Assembly: GCF_008831545.1 (NCBI RefSeq)
Contig: NZ_CP044523.1
Location: 2,542,001 to 2,606,000, forward strand
Length of the DNA stretch: 64,000 nt
DNA from: Halorussus halophilus
GTDB taxonomy: Archaea > Halobacteriota > Halobacteria > Halobacteriales > Haladaptataceae
Reading direction: 5' to 3'
The position numbers were made by a program, and so were the translations under genes. The notes beneath the pieces are model-generated. The model did no database searches and had not been told where the DNA came from. It saw nothing but the letters and a program-made list of their open reading frames with translations. Below are positions 8,920 through 17,991 of the stretch, piece after piece. Position 1 is the stretch's first letter. Every line of letters begins with the position of its first letter.

Positions 8920-9705
8920 TCACTGGGTCGTGGTCGGCTGAGTGGTCGTCATCGTGTCCGAGACAACGAACGGTTGAACGAGTTCGAGGACCTCATCGGG
9001 TTCCAACGGTTCGTCGAACGCACTGGGGAACGGCGACCGCCGCGTCAGCGTGTTGAGGTACGACGAGTGTCTTGCCTCGACCGTAGCGATCGACGCCGCC
9101 GCGGTGATCAACTCACCGTTCCCGCTCAGCGTGTCTATCGCACCGTCGTAAGCGGAGACCCCGGTCGTTTCGAGCGTCTGGGCTGTCCGGATGAAGCGCC
9201 TGGGGTTTCGGAGGTCGAACTGGAACTCGACGTCGTCTGCGGTCACCGGGTCGCCGCCGAGACTTTCGACCGTCTGGGTAAGCGTCTGGACGTGCGCCTG
9301 CTCGTGGTCCCGAATCTCTTCGAACCGCTGGTACATGGACGACTGTATCTCTTCCCCGAACCGTTGTCCGATTCGAGAGTTGACGAGGTCGTCTTCGCTG
9401 AACTCTTGTAGCCCGCGCCTGTAGAACGTCGCTTCGAGTCGTTCGAGGGTGAGCGCGTAGTTCAGCGTATCGACGAACCGTTGGTCGTCTCGACCCTCCT
9501 CGGTCGTCACAGTTCCCTGCGTCGTCTCCTGTGCTCCCGTAGCGGCTCCCGAACCCGCCGAAAGTCCGAATCCTATCGCCGACGTGGCGAACCCTTTCTT
9601 CAAGAACTCTCGACGGGAATCAGCCGAACCGCTTCCGTTCTCCGCTGATGAATTGCCCCCTTCGTCCCCACCGTCGATTTCGAAGTCATTTATTTCGTTT
9701 CTCAT
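8920..9705 (-). CDS. Tat-exported ferritin-like domain protein
   Basis: A 262-aa protein with a twin-arginine signal (SRREFLKKGF) preceded by an acidic N-terminus. The mature part is a helical bundle of the ferritin-like superfamily, with Glu/His positions in ALTLERLEATFYRRG, EIRDHEQAHVQ and IATVEARHSSYL. Such secreted proteins are related to desiccation-linked PCC13-62-like families; iron binding is not proven. The C-terminus ends in a Thr/Gln tail. The ATG at 9705 gives the Tat signal its normal spacing, and the longer in-frame reading to 9834 is unlikely. Confidence 0.82.
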   Translation of the reverse strand: MRNEINDFEIDGGDEGGNSSAENGSGSADSRREFLKKGFATSAIGFGLSAGSGAATGAQETTQGTVTTEEGRDDQRFVDTLNYALTLERLEATFYRRGLQEFSEDDLVNSRIGQRFGEEIQSSMYQRFEEIRDHEQAHVQTLTQTVESLGGDPVTADDVEFQFDLRNPRRFIRTAQTLETTGVSAYDGAIDTLSGNGELITAAASIATVEARHSSYLNTLTRRSPFPSAFDEPLEPDEVLELVQPFVVSDTMTTTQPTTTQ

Positions 9706-10367
9706 AATTTGGCCGAATACGGTCTCTAAGCGCCAATTACGTCGTTTTCCGACGTCGGTCGTCTCGCTGCGCCCGGTGAGAACACCCGCGGGAGGATAAA
9801 GAACGAGTACCGTTTCCGTTTTCTCGAATCTCATTCTCCCGAGTAAGGGACGTTACCCGGACGCCCTTGTTTCAGCTGCCGTGCGAATTGAAGTATTACG
9901 ACCGCCGGTCGGCGGGCGAGATACGAACACGCCAACCACCATCTCGCTCTCCCGTCAAAAATCAGGCACCGCCGAATTTCAGGCGAAACTGCAACGGGGA
10001 AATCTCGGGGACCTATCCAACAGCACAGACATCTGTTCGTCTCCCGAGTAATGAATAGTCGCTTGCAGGACGAGGACGTCAGAAGCGGCCGACAGGGATG
10101 CCGAGGAGTTCCTCGCTGAACGGTTGTGTCGGATTGGAAGGGAGCAATACAGGGTATCTATTTCTCGATGTTGTCCTGTCGGTGTCGTCTTAGTACTGCT
10201 CCGCGACCCTTGTCACCAAATCCCACCAACAGTAGACGTATATATTCAAGGAATTCCAAGCTAGGTACGATTACCGGGAGAGCATTAGTCGAAATACCGC
10301 CGTATTCTTCGAGCTTCTTGAACAGTCTACCGGATTCATACGTCGATAACTCGATAATGGTACGACC
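9706..10367. other. Gene-free interval between two divergent exported-protein genes
   Basis: These 660 bases contain no reading frame with protein-like composition on either strand. The base composition is more AT-rich than the flanking genes. A TATA-like stretch (CGTATATATTC) lies around 10228-10238, about 130 bp before the next gene, and may mark a promoter with a leader. The hairpin modules found elsewhere in the window are absent here. Confidence 0.5.
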
Positions 10368-11495
10368 ATGAGACGCGCCAATAGGAGCCGAGTTTCAACA
10401 GTGACCCGACGCACCTTCCTCGGCGGCGTGGCTACCGCCGGAGTGGCTGGGCTCGCAGGAGGTCGGCTACAAGAGGACGACGACGCGATTCCGTCGCGGT
10501 TCGCTAGTGCAGTCGAGATAGACACCGAGAACGACACCGTCACGCTCCCGCTCTACCGCGGCCAGAGCCCGATGGGAAACGTGTTCTACGTTTTGTTCGA
10601 AACGACCAGTCTCCGTCGCGCTACGAGGCGAGGAATCAACTGGTCGCCGAAGCTGTCCAACGCGCTCGGCACCGACGCCGTACAGCAGGTCGACGGACGA
10701 CAACCCCGCGCCCGAAATCGGGACCAGGCGGGTATCGCGTTCCGCGCGACCCCGAACTTCACTCCAGAGCGCAACGTCGTCCCTGGCCCGGAAGGGTTCC
10801 CGCTCTCCACCGACACCCAACCGGGAGCGACGAGCGAGACGTACACCCCGTTGATTACGCGGGACCAAGACGTGGTGTACAACGCACCGCACGTCGCGAA
10901 CGAGACGGGCGAACACGACAACGTCGTCTCTATCGACCGTAACGCGATGGAGGTGACGATGGCGTTGACCGCCGGGTTCTACGAGGGTCAACGAACCCTC
11001 TATGTCAGTACGGAGGCGTCCGCGCCCGACGTCGCGGCGCTCGAAGGCGCGACGTACGCCCCCGCCCTGAACGCGGCACCAGCGGCGGCGGACCGAAGCA
11101 CGGCCACGTCCGCCCGCGAATCGATCATCCCGGTGGTGAACGGCCCGATGGGTGCAGACAATCCGAACCGGCAGGGGTTGCGGTCGGCAGTGGCGGGCGA
11201 GGGCAGTCCGCTCAACGTCGTTGCGGAGGAACAGGAGTGCGGTGACCCCAGCTTCCGGTCCGACTGCGAAGCACTGTTCTACAGCCCACTCTGGGACGTC
11301 CATCCGGTCGTGTGGACGCAGCAGGCGATAGACGAGGGCCAACGGCGACGGTTGACTAGTCATCAGGATGCCATCACCGCCTTCCGACGAGGGCAACTGG
11401 AGAGCGGTGCACCGGACGGTCCGGTCAACGACCTCCTGGGCGGCATGCGGGCGGCGGGGGCGCTCGTCAACTGTCCCCTGATACTCGTCGGGTGA
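10368..11495 (+). CDS. Tat-exported protein of unknown function
   Basis: A 375-aa secreted protein with a twin-arginine signal (TRRTFLGGVATAGVAGLAGG, residues 13-32); there is no Cys for a lipid anchor. The mature domain begins with SAVEIDTENDTVTLPLYRG and holds repeated beta-rich stretches, including VFYVLFETT, DVVYNAPHVANE and PLWDVHPVVW. I do not recognise the family. It is divergent from the ferritin-like exported protein across a 660-bp gap. The C-terminus contains a CGDPSFRSDC segment that could form a disulfide outside the cell. Confidence 0.75.
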   Translation: MRRANRSRVSTVTRRTFLGGVATAGVAGLAGGRLQEDDDAIPSRFASAVEIDTENDTVTLPLYRGQSPMGNVFYVLFETTSLRRATRRGINWSPKLSNALGTDAVQQVDGRQPRARNRDQAGIAFRATPNFTPERNVVPGPEGFPLSTDTQPGATSETYTPLITRDQDVVYNAPHVANETGEHDNVVSIDRNAMEVTMALTAGFYEGQRTLYVSTEASAPDVAALEGATYAPALNAAPAAADRSTATSARESIIPVVNGPMGADNPNRQGLRSAVAGEGSPLNVVAEEQECGDPSFRSDCEALFYSPLWDVHPVVWTQQAIDEGQRRRLTSHQDAITAFRRGQLESGAPDGPVNDLLGGMRAAGALVNCPLILVG

Positions 11496-11614
11496 CCCCG
11501 CGAGGCGCGGGATGCTGTCCCCGAGTCCATGCGAGCGCCCGTACCGAGCACGAAGTGGCGGAGGCGGTTCGGGCGCGAGATATAACATGTGGCGTCCTAC
11601 ATCTTCGGGACGAC

Positions 11615-12088
11615 ATGTGCGAACTGGCGATTCGTCGAGCGACCGCCGCAGATGCGAAGGAACTCACGAGCGTCTTGCATAGTGCGTACCGGGAGAACCG
11701 CGAACTCGGCTTTCCGGCCAAAGCCGAATCCGTCACGGAGAGCGAAGTCGCGGAGTGGAGCCAGGAAGCGCGAATCTACGTCGCCGAGAGCGACAGGGAA
11801 CTCGTCGGTGGTGTCCGACTCGAAGAGACGGAACCCGAACGTGTGAAACTCAGTCGCCTCGGCGTCCACGAAGACTGGAAAGGTGAGGGCGTCGGCAGTC
11901 GGCTACTGAGTCACGCGGAGGAAGTCGTTCGAGAGGAGGATTATGAGACTATCTGGCTGACGACACCAGAATCACATCCGTACCTTCCCGAGTTGTATCG
12001 GCGGCGAGGGTACGAAGAAACCGAACCGTACCCGCTGGAGTATCGAGAATACGACGAAGTCGTGATGGAGAAGTCGTTTCGAGACTGA
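11615..12088 (+). CDS. GNAT family N-acetyltransferase
   Basis: A 157-aa cytoplasmic acetyltransferase. The acetyl-CoA-binding motif is seen as LGVHEDWKGEGVGSRLLSHAEE (motif A, R/Q-x-x-G-x-G/A type), followed by the C-terminal PELYRRRGYEETEPY. The ATG at 11615 starts MCELAIRRATAAD, the usual GNAT beginning. A TATA-like AGATATAAC sits at about 11578-11586, roughly 30 bp upstream, consistent with a leaderless message. The acceptor substrate is unknown. Confidence 0.85.
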   Translation: MCELAIRRATAADAKELTSVLHSAYRENRELGFPAKAESVTESEVAEWSQEARIYVAESDRELVGGVRLEETEPERVKLSRLGVHEDWKGEGVGSRLLSHAEEVVREEDYETIWLTTPESHPYLPELYRRRGYEETEPYPLEYREYDEVVMEKSFRD

Positions 12089-12095
12089 ACCCGCG

Positions 12096-13328
12096 CTACA
12101 ACCCGATTCGTTCCTTCGCAAACTCCGCCAGCAGCGGGATGTCGCCCCAGTGAATCAGCTTTCGAATCGCGGCCCGACTCCCGCCGTTCGCTTCGCTCAG
12201 CACGTCCGCATCGACGCGTTTGAGGTCGCGCAGGAGCGTGTCGTAGCGTTCGTTCGGCGCGAGATAGAGTAGTTGGGTCATCAGCAGTCGCGTGCGCATC
12301 TTCGGCGCGACGTCGCTGTGCCAGAGGTCGTCGTAAATCGACAGTTCCTCCGCGGAGGTGTCTCGCTTCTCACCCATGAAACAGCGGTCGGCCATCACGG
12401 CGGCGGCGCGACCGGACTTCATGCAGGTGTGGATGCCCTCGCCCCAAAGTGGGTCGATTGTCGGCACCGTGTCGCCGATAGCCATGAAGTTGTCCGTGCT
12501 GAGGCCGGTCGGCATCTGGATGTGGGCCGACCCGCGGTGCTGTTTCCCTTCGATTCGCTCTGCGTTCTCGAAGCGAGGGTCCGAGTCCAGCCAGTACTGC
12601 AGGTAGTCGTCGATGCCCATGTCCTCCTTGCCGTAGTCGCGGTGGGCCTGATTCTGGATGTAGCAGAGGCCGACCTTCGCGGTGTCCTCGCCGGTGTGGA
12701 AAATCCACGAGTAGCCGCCGGGCGCGAGGTCGTGGTCCAGACGGAGCATCATGCCGTCCGTCAAATCCGCGTAGCCGGGATGGTCGATGTCGATGCCTTC
12801 CATCTCGAACTCGACGCCGATGGCCTGATTCTGGCGCTCCAAATCGACCACGCCGAGTTTCTTGGCGAGCGGCGCGGCGGGACCGGTGGCGTCGATGATG
12901 ATGTCGCCGTACACTTCCTCCTTACCAGCGTACCGGACGCCGACGATTTCGCCGCCCTCCATCACGGGCTTGTTGACCCGCGAGTCGAAGCGGTACTCCG
13001 CACCTTTGTCGCGGCCGTCCTTGACGAGGTAGCGTTTGAAGTCCGCGAATTCGAGAACCGCACCCGGCTGATAGCGGGAGAAGTACTCGTTCGGTGATTC
13101 GAGGACGACGTTGTCGGTGTAGTTCATCACCACGTCGTCGGGGATGCCGAACGACCCCATCATGGAGGGGAACGTTCCGGCGGTCGATTTGTTCGACTGG
13201 CGCGGGAACTGGTCTTCGGGTTCGGCTTCGAGGACGACGACGCCGTAGCCTCGGCGGGCCACGTCGCGGGCGCACTGCGCACCAGCGGGTCCAGCACCGG
13301 CAATCACGACGTCGTAGTGGTCGGTCAT
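12096..13328 (-). CDS. Geranylgeranyl reductase family FAD oxidoreductase
   Basis: A 410-aa flavoprotein that resembles digeranylgeranylglycerophospholipid reductases, which saturate the isoprenoid chains of archaeal membrane lipids. It has the FAD-binding start YDVVIAGAGPAGAQCARD, the second flavin motif DNFMAIGDTVPTIDPLWGEGI and the substrate-side YSWIFHTGED. Length and motif order fit the family. It stands alone between an acetyltransferase and a small membrane protein. Haloarchaea carry several paralogues, so the exact lipid or quinone substrate is uncertain. Confidence 0.85.
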   Translation of the reverse strand: MTDHYDVVIAGAGPAGAQCARDVARRGYGVVVLEAEPEDQFPRQSNKSTAGTFPSMMGSFGIPDDVVMNYTDNVVLESPNEYFSRYQPGAVLEFADFKRYLVKDGRDKGAEYRFDSRVNKPVMEGGEIVGVRYAGKEEVYGDIIIDATGPAAPLAKKLGVVDLERQNQAIGVEFEMEGIDIDHPGYADLTDGMMLRLDHDLAPGGYSWIFHTGEDTAKVGLCYIQNQAHRDYGKEDMGIDDYLQYWLDSDPRFENAERIEGKQHRGSAHIQMPTGLSTDNFMAIGDTVPTIDPLWGEGIHTCMKSGRAAAVMADRCFMGEKRDTSAEELSIYDDLWHSDVAPKMRTRLLMTQLLYLAPNERYDTLLRDLKRVDADVLSEANGGSRAAIRKLIHWGDIPLLAEFAKERIGL

Positions 13329-13518
13329 GGTCGCTCCCCCCGCACCACTCGCACGGGCGCACTGGTCCCCGCGTCGCCCCCAGCAATATCGTATTCCGCA
13401 GTCATCTCTATCGCGTGGTTAACAGACGCCCAATAAAAAACACGCGGGAACGGTTCTGACGCTTGCGAACGGACGGAATGGGGGATGGGTGATGTGTCGG
13501 TTCGCGGTGGCGGGTTCC

Positions 13519-13758
13519 TTACCGAACAGTGTCGCTGAGAACGCGGTGCGCGATTGCGACGAGTCCGCTCATCACGAGGAAGAACCCGACGAGGAAGAGG
13601 AGCAACTGGAGTAGGTCGTCGAAGACGGAGAACGGGGCGAAACCGACTGACCCCGAGAAGCCGATCATCACCCACCCGGCGAGGACGACGGCGTACAGTC
13701 GGAGCAGTTCTCTGGTGAGTGCGTACTGGAGCGAGCGGGGAACGCTTTCGGATGACAT
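13519..13758 (-). CDS. Small membrane protein, 79 aa
   Basis: Two hydrophobic segments (about residues 21-40 and 47-68) are separated by GSVGFAPFSVFDD, which suggests a hairpin-like membrane protein with both ends in the cytoplasm. Codon use is ordinary for this genome, unlike the AT-rich genes to its right. It has no recognisable enzymatic motif and I do not know the family. Confidence 0.6.
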   Translation of the reverse strand: MSSESVPRSLQYALTRELLRLYAVVLAGWVMIGFSGSVGFAPFSVFDDLLQLLLFLVGFFLVMSGLVAIAHRVLSDTVR

Positions 13759-13824
13759 GGCCGTGGGTTCACGGTGAGATTAGAAATATCCTGCCAAATT
13801 CTAGAGTTGGAAAATTTCACGCCC

Positions 13825-14091
13825 TTAATTGAGAGATTGTTGCTTTGCAGAGCCACTCCTCGTGATAACGTAGATACCCCCTAATAGGAATACAATTTGT
13901 AAGATTGCAAGGACTGTTTCTAAGCTTCCACTCTCGGTGAATCTCATTGCGACTAAACAAAGCATAGAGAGGAAAATTAAGAGAACAAATCGCTTTGTAT
14001 TCTGTGCTTTCTCACTCATCCATGTGTAGATCACTACTACACCGAACAGCGTTATGCCAACGAATTGTATCAGTGATTGTATGCTACTCAT
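13825..14091 (-). CDS. Small three-span membrane protein beside the halocin-like gene
   Basis: An 88-aa protein with three hydrophobic spans (about residues 6-24, 33-50 and 58-77) and a Lys/Gln-rich C-terminus. Its DNA is clearly AT-richer than the window average, as is the neighbouring halocin-like gene, and the two are on the same strand 80 bp apart. That points to joint acquisition. Small membrane proteins beside bacteriocin genes often act in immunity or export, but nothing in this sequence shows that directly. Confidence 0.6.
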   Translation of the reverse strand: MSSIQSLIQFVGITLFGVVVIYTWMSEKAQNTKRFVLLIFLSMLCLVAMRFTESGSLETVLAILQIVFLLGGIYVITRSGSAKQQSLN

Positions 14092-14171
14092 AGAGTAACG
14101 TATACCATATTACGACTGACACTACTACTGCTTTATGCTCTCAGAGGGTTCGAGAAAGAAAGCGAGTGGTT

Positions 14172-15029
14172 CTATGTTACATTCGGGATGTTCTTACACT
14201 CGTAACACCCAGTGACCGTTTCGCAACCACTACCGATGTTACAGTCAACCCCGTAAGCAGTCATCACTGCAAACATGCAAGCAGCACATGTAGTGTCATC
14301 AAAGAACGAAGCCGCGCATTTACCACACAAGACAATTGCTCCACCGTACGCACCAGCAATAGCTGACCAGCACTGGTAGTTTGGAGAATCACACACCGTA
14401 GCTTCGGCTTGACAAAGATCACCACATCCACCCCCACCATCGCCCGGAAGATGGGCTTGTGTGCCGACGTTGCCACCTTCGAGTGTGTGGTAGTCTGACT
14501 CTTTTGTTTTTACTTTACCATCGTCAACGACGTACCGCTCCGAGTATTCCGTCGATGGGTTCGAAGAAGTCGAAAGCGAGTTGCTTGACCGCTCGAACCG
14601 GAAACCAAGTACCCTGTACGTTCCAAAGCTTTCGTCTAACCAGAGGATGTGAGCACTCTCCGACTTTGAATTCCTGCCAGATTTCTTGAAAGGAACAACA
14701 ACGGTTCGATGACCCTCTTCCTCCGTGGAGGTAGTTCGTTTACAATCCGCCTTTTGTGCTTGAGGAACAAACCCATCAGCGGAAAGGGCTGCGGAAATTT
14801 TCTGGTACACTTCGTCAGACTGCGCAGCCTCAATCGCGTTCTTACGCGCTTTTCCAGACATGGTCTGTACTTTAAGGCCTCGTTCGTCTGCGTCCTTTTT
14901 CAGTGCGGCGACAGTTTGACTGAACCACGTTGTAGTAGCAGTCGCTGCTCCCACTGCTTTGAGGCATTTTCGTCGATTGACTCCCTTTTTCTCACCTCTA
15001 CCGCCACTTGTTATCTTTTCTAACACCAT
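14172..15029 (-). CDS. Halocin C8-like precursor (candidate microhalocin with self-immunity domain)
   Basis: A 285-aa precursor with three parts. First is a Tat-type signal (NRRKCLKAVGAA, residues 18-29). Then comes a ~150-residue middle domain (IEAAQSDEVYQKISAAL, RTVVVPFKK, HILWLDESFGTYRVLGF). Last is an 84-residue C-terminal domain with 12 Cys after a Gly-rich joint (GDGGGGCGDLC). Halocin C8 is made as a 283-aa Tat-exported precursor whose N-terminal part gives immunity and whose Cys-rich 76-aa C-terminus is the antimicrobial peptide; this protein copies that size and layout. The gene is AT-rich with a strong TATA box. Processing and activity are not shown. Confidence 0.75.
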   Translation of the reverse strand: MVLEKITSGGRGEKKGVNRRKCLKAVGAATATTTWFSQTVAALKKDADERGLKVQTMSGKARKNAIEAAQSDEVYQKISAALSADGFVPQAQKADCKRTTSTEEEGHRTVVVPFKKSGRNSKSESAHILWLDESFGTYRVLGFRFERSSNSLSTSSNPSTEYSERYVVDDGKVKTKESDYHTLEGGNVGTQAHLPGDGGGGCGDLCQAEATVCDSPNYQCWSAIAGAYGGAIVLCGKCAASFFDDTTCAACMFAVMTAYGVDCNIGSGCETVTGCYECKNIPNVT

Positions 15030-15051
15030 AGAAATTTTACTTTTGGTGTAG

Positions 15052-15063
15052 GTATTTATATTT
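15052..15063 (-). promoter_or_regulatory. TATA-box region of the halocin-like gene
   Basis: On the minus strand this reads AAATATAAATACC, a strong archaeal TATA element, centred about 29 bp before the ATG at 15029. That spacing puts the transcription start at or next to the start codon, so the message is probably leaderless. No ribosome binding site is seen. Confidence 0.6.
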
Positions 15064-15165
15064 TTGTGTTATTACATCTCGTAGAACATAGTTATCGCTA
15101 CGGAGTTGTTGGCACTGAAGCGCAATCAAATTTCGAGGAAAGCGAGAAAACGCGAAGACGACCGG

Positions 15166-16029
15166 TTAGTAGAACTCTCGAACGAGATCCATCGCGCCCT
15201 CGGGCGCGCCGTCCGGAATCTCGGCCATGTTGCCTTCGATGCCGTGGAGTTCCGAGTAGGGCACGCTGTTCTCGTCCTGATAGAGGATGCCCTGATACTC
15301 CTTATCGGCGTCGAGAATCTTCTCTTTCGCGGCGTCGCGGTCGGTCGGGTCGTGGTCCGTCTCGTCTAAGTCCACGATGGCGTCGCGGAAGTAGTCGTAG
15401 GTGTCCACGTCGTTGAACGTCACGCACGGCGAGAAGACGTTCACGAAGCCGAAGCCGTCGTGTTCGATGGCCTTCTGGACGAGTTCGGCGTGGCGCTGGG
15501 CGTCCGTGGAGAACGACTGGGCGATGAAGGTGCCACCCGCCGAGAGCGCGAGTGCGAGCGGGTTGACCGGCGGCTGTTTCGGGCCTTCCGGCGTCGTGGA
15601 GGTCTCGAAGTCCTCGCGGCTGGTCGGGGAAGCCTGTCCCTTGGTCAGGCCGTAGATACGGTTGTCCATGACGCAGTAGGTCATGTCCACGTTGCGGCGC
15701 ACCGCGTGGATGAAGTGGCCCGCGCCGATGGAGTAGCCGTCGCCGTCGCCGCCCGCGACCATCACTTCGAGGTCGGGGTTGGCGAGTTTGACGCCCGTCC
15801 CAACGGGGAGCGCGCGGCCGTGGACGCCGTGAATCGCGTAGCTGTGCATGAAGGTGCCGATCTTGCCCGAGCAACCGATACCGGCGACGACGAACGTGTC
15901 GTCGGGGCTGTTGCCCGTCTCGGCGAGTGCCTTCATCATGCCGTTCATGGTGCCGAAGTCGCCGCACCCCGGACACCACGTCGGCTGTTTGTCTGACTTG
16001 AAGTCGGTGAATCGAATCTCGGAACTCAT
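15166..16029 (-). CDS. korB: 2-oxoacid:ferredoxin oxidoreductase, beta subunit
   Basis: Thiamine-pyrophosphate subunit (287 aa) of the enzyme that oxidises a 2-oxoacid with CoA and ferredoxin. TPP binding is seen in VVAGIGCSGKIG and VMVAGGDGDGYSIGAGHF. The N-terminal PTWCPGCGDF supplies the conserved Cys pair. Its length and that of the alpha subunit (585 aa) fit the 2-oxoglutarate (kor) pair of haloarchaea better than the longer pyruvate enzyme, but specificity is inferred from size. Its start overlaps the stop of korA by 4 bp. Confidence 0.9.
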   Translation of the reverse strand: MSSEIRFTDFKSDKQPTWCPGCGDFGTMNGMMKALAETGNSPDDTFVVAGIGCSGKIGTFMHSYAIHGVHGRALPVGTGVKLANPDLEVMVAGGDGDGYSIGAGHFIHAVRRNVDMTYCVMDNRIYGLTKGQASPTSREDFETSTTPEGPKQPPVNPLALALSAGGTFIAQSFSTDAQRHAELVQKAIEHDGFGFVNVFSPCVTFNDVDTYDYFRDAIVDLDETDHDPTDRDAAKEKILDADKEYQGILYQDENSVPYSELHGIEGNMAEIPDGAPEGAMDLVREFY

Positions 16030-17783
16030 GCTTGAACCTCCTGTGAGAGCTGCTGTTTGATTTCGTCGGCCAGTTCGTCGGCCTTGAATCGAACGCCGGT
16101 GTACTTGTTGATGCGGTCGAGGCGGGTCAGCGAGTCGTGTTCGAGGACGTTGGCGAACTGCCCGGTCTCGTTACACTCGACGACGATGGCGTTGTCCGCC
16201 GCCTCGATTTCCTCGGTGAGGTCGGGGCGCGGGAAGATGTACGGCACCGAGATGAACTTCACGCTGATACCCTCGTCGCTGAGGAACTGGTTCGCTTCTC
16301 GGAGCGCGCCTTCGTTCGAACCCCACGTGATGACGAGGTCGTCTGCGTCCTCGTCGCCGAACGTTCGGGGAGACCAGTCTTCTTCCTCTTCTGCGGTCTT
16401 GACCTTCTGGTTGCGCTTGTCTACCTGCTCGACGCGGATGTCGGTGTCTTCGGTACGGCGGCCGAGCGCGTTGTGTTCCAGACCGGTGGACATGTGCGCG
16501 CCGTCCTTCGTGCCGGGGAACGCGCGCGGACTGATGCCGTCTGCGGTCGGGAAGTGCGGTTGGAACCGACCCTTCTCGTCGGTCCACGCTTCGATTTCGT
16601 CTTCGTCCACGACCTTCCCGCGGTCGATTTCGACCTCGTCCATGTCGAACTCTTCGGGTTCGAACGTCTGCTCGGTGACTGCCATCGCGAGGTCAGAGAC
16701 GAGGAAGACGGGCGTCTGGTACTTCTCCGCGAGGTTGAACGCCTCGATAGTCTTGTGGAAACACTCGCTGATGGTGGTCGGTGCGACGACGAAGCGCGGA
16801 ATCTCGCCGTGGCCGCCGTACAGCGTCATGTTGAGGTCGCCCTGCTCCTGCTTGGTCGGCATCCCCGTCGAGGGACCCGAGCGCATCACGTCGCAGATGA
16901 CCAGCGGCGTCTCGCTCTGGGCGACCAGCCCGAACGTCTCGGTCATTAGGTCGATACCCGGACCGGAGGTGGCGGTCATCGAGCGCGCGCCGGCGCGCGC
17001 CGCACCGAGCGCCATGTTGATGGCCGACAGTTCGTCCTCGGCCTGAACGACGGTGCCGCCGTACTGCTGGATGCGGCCCATCAGGTACTCCATCACGTCC
17101 GTCGCGGGGGTGATTGGGTAGCCCGAGTAGAACCGACAGCCAGCGGCGATTGCGCCCATGCCGATGGCTTCGTCGCCGTTCAGCAGGACGTAGTCGTTGT
17201 CCGTCGTGTCGATGTCGTAGTCGAAGTCGTAGTCGTACTCCTCCTGTACGTACTCTTGGCCGAGACGGGCGGCTTCCTTGTTGTTCTCGACGATGGACTC
17301 GCCCTTGCTCCCGAACTTCTTGTCGAGGGCGCTGTCTAAGTTCTCGATGGGGAAGTTCGTCGCTTCACAGGCCGCACCGAGCGCGACGGTGTTCTGCATG
17401 ATGGCCCCGCCAGCGTCCTCCGCGAGCGATTTGAGGGGGACGTCGAGACCGATCATGCCCTCCGGAACTTCCACGTCTGCCATCTCCGTGCGTTCGCCGT
17501 CGTAGATGATGACGCTCCCGTCGTGGAGTTCGTCCATGTTCTCCTCGATGGTGCGCTCGGTCAGCGCGACCAAGATGTCGAGGCGGTCCACGACGCTCTC
17601 GACTCGGTCTACGGAACTCCGAATCTTGTACGCCGTGTAGCCACCGCGGATTCGGGACGCGAAGTCCTTCGAGGTGAATACGTGCCGTCCTGCGCGGGAA
17701 AGGGCCTGTGCGAAGATCTTCCCCGTCGAGTCGATGCCATCGCCAGCCTCCCCGCCGATGGCCCAGTTCAAGTCTTCTGGCAT
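16026..17783 (-). CDS. korA: 2-oxoacid:ferredoxin oxidoreductase, alpha subunit (gamma-alpha fusion)
   Basis: A 585-aa subunit. The N-terminal ~190 residues form the gamma domain (NWAIGGEAGDGIDSTG at the start), followed by the alpha pyrimidine-binding domain (GCRFYSGYPITPATDVMEYL, ARSMTATSGPGIDLMTE) and a C-terminal CoA-side domain. With KorB it makes the two-subunit archaeal enzyme replacing the 2-oxoacid dehydrogenase complex in the citric acid cycle. Operon order is korA-korB. The ATG at 17783 directly precedes PEDLNWAIGG. Confidence 0.9.
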   Translation of the reverse strand: MPEDLNWAIGGEAGDGIDSTGKIFAQALSRAGRHVFTSKDFASRIRGGYTAYKIRSSVDRVESVVDRLDILVALTERTIEENMDELHDGSVIIYDGERTEMADVEVPEGMIGLDVPLKSLAEDAGGAIMQNTVALGAACEATNFPIENLDSALDKKFGSKGESIVENNKEAARLGQEYVQEEYDYDFDYDIDTTDNDYVLLNGDEAIGMGAIAAGCRFYSGYPITPATDVMEYLMGRIQQYGGTVVQAEDELSAINMALGAARAGARSMTATSGPGIDLMTETFGLVAQSETPLVICDVMRSGPSTGMPTKQEQGDLNMTLYGGHGEIPRFVVAPTTISECFHKTIEAFNLAEKYQTPVFLVSDLAMAVTEQTFEPEEFDMDEVEIDRGKVVDEDEIEAWTDEKGRFQPHFPTADGISPRAFPGTKDGAHMSTGLEHNALGRRTEDTDIRVEQVDKRNQKVKTAEEEEDWSPRTFGDEDADDLVITWGSNEGALREANQFLSDEGISVKFISVPYIFPRPDLTEEIEAADNAIVVECNETGQFANVLEHDSLTRLDRINKYTGVRFKADELADEIKQQLSQEVQA

Positions 17784-17991
17784 TCCTAACTAGCGGTTTA
17801 CCCACGCCAAATCAAAAGCCTTCTGAAGCCACGTAGGTCCGACCTGTCGGGCAATTGTCCGAGGTTTTGTGGCACGCGTAGTATTACCACGCTTGGAACG
17901 CCAGTGTTTCGACTAAAACGAGCCCTCACTGCCTGAAACGCACGTTTCATCATCGCAGAAGCCTTTAGTCGGGCCACCGCAACCTCCGGGT

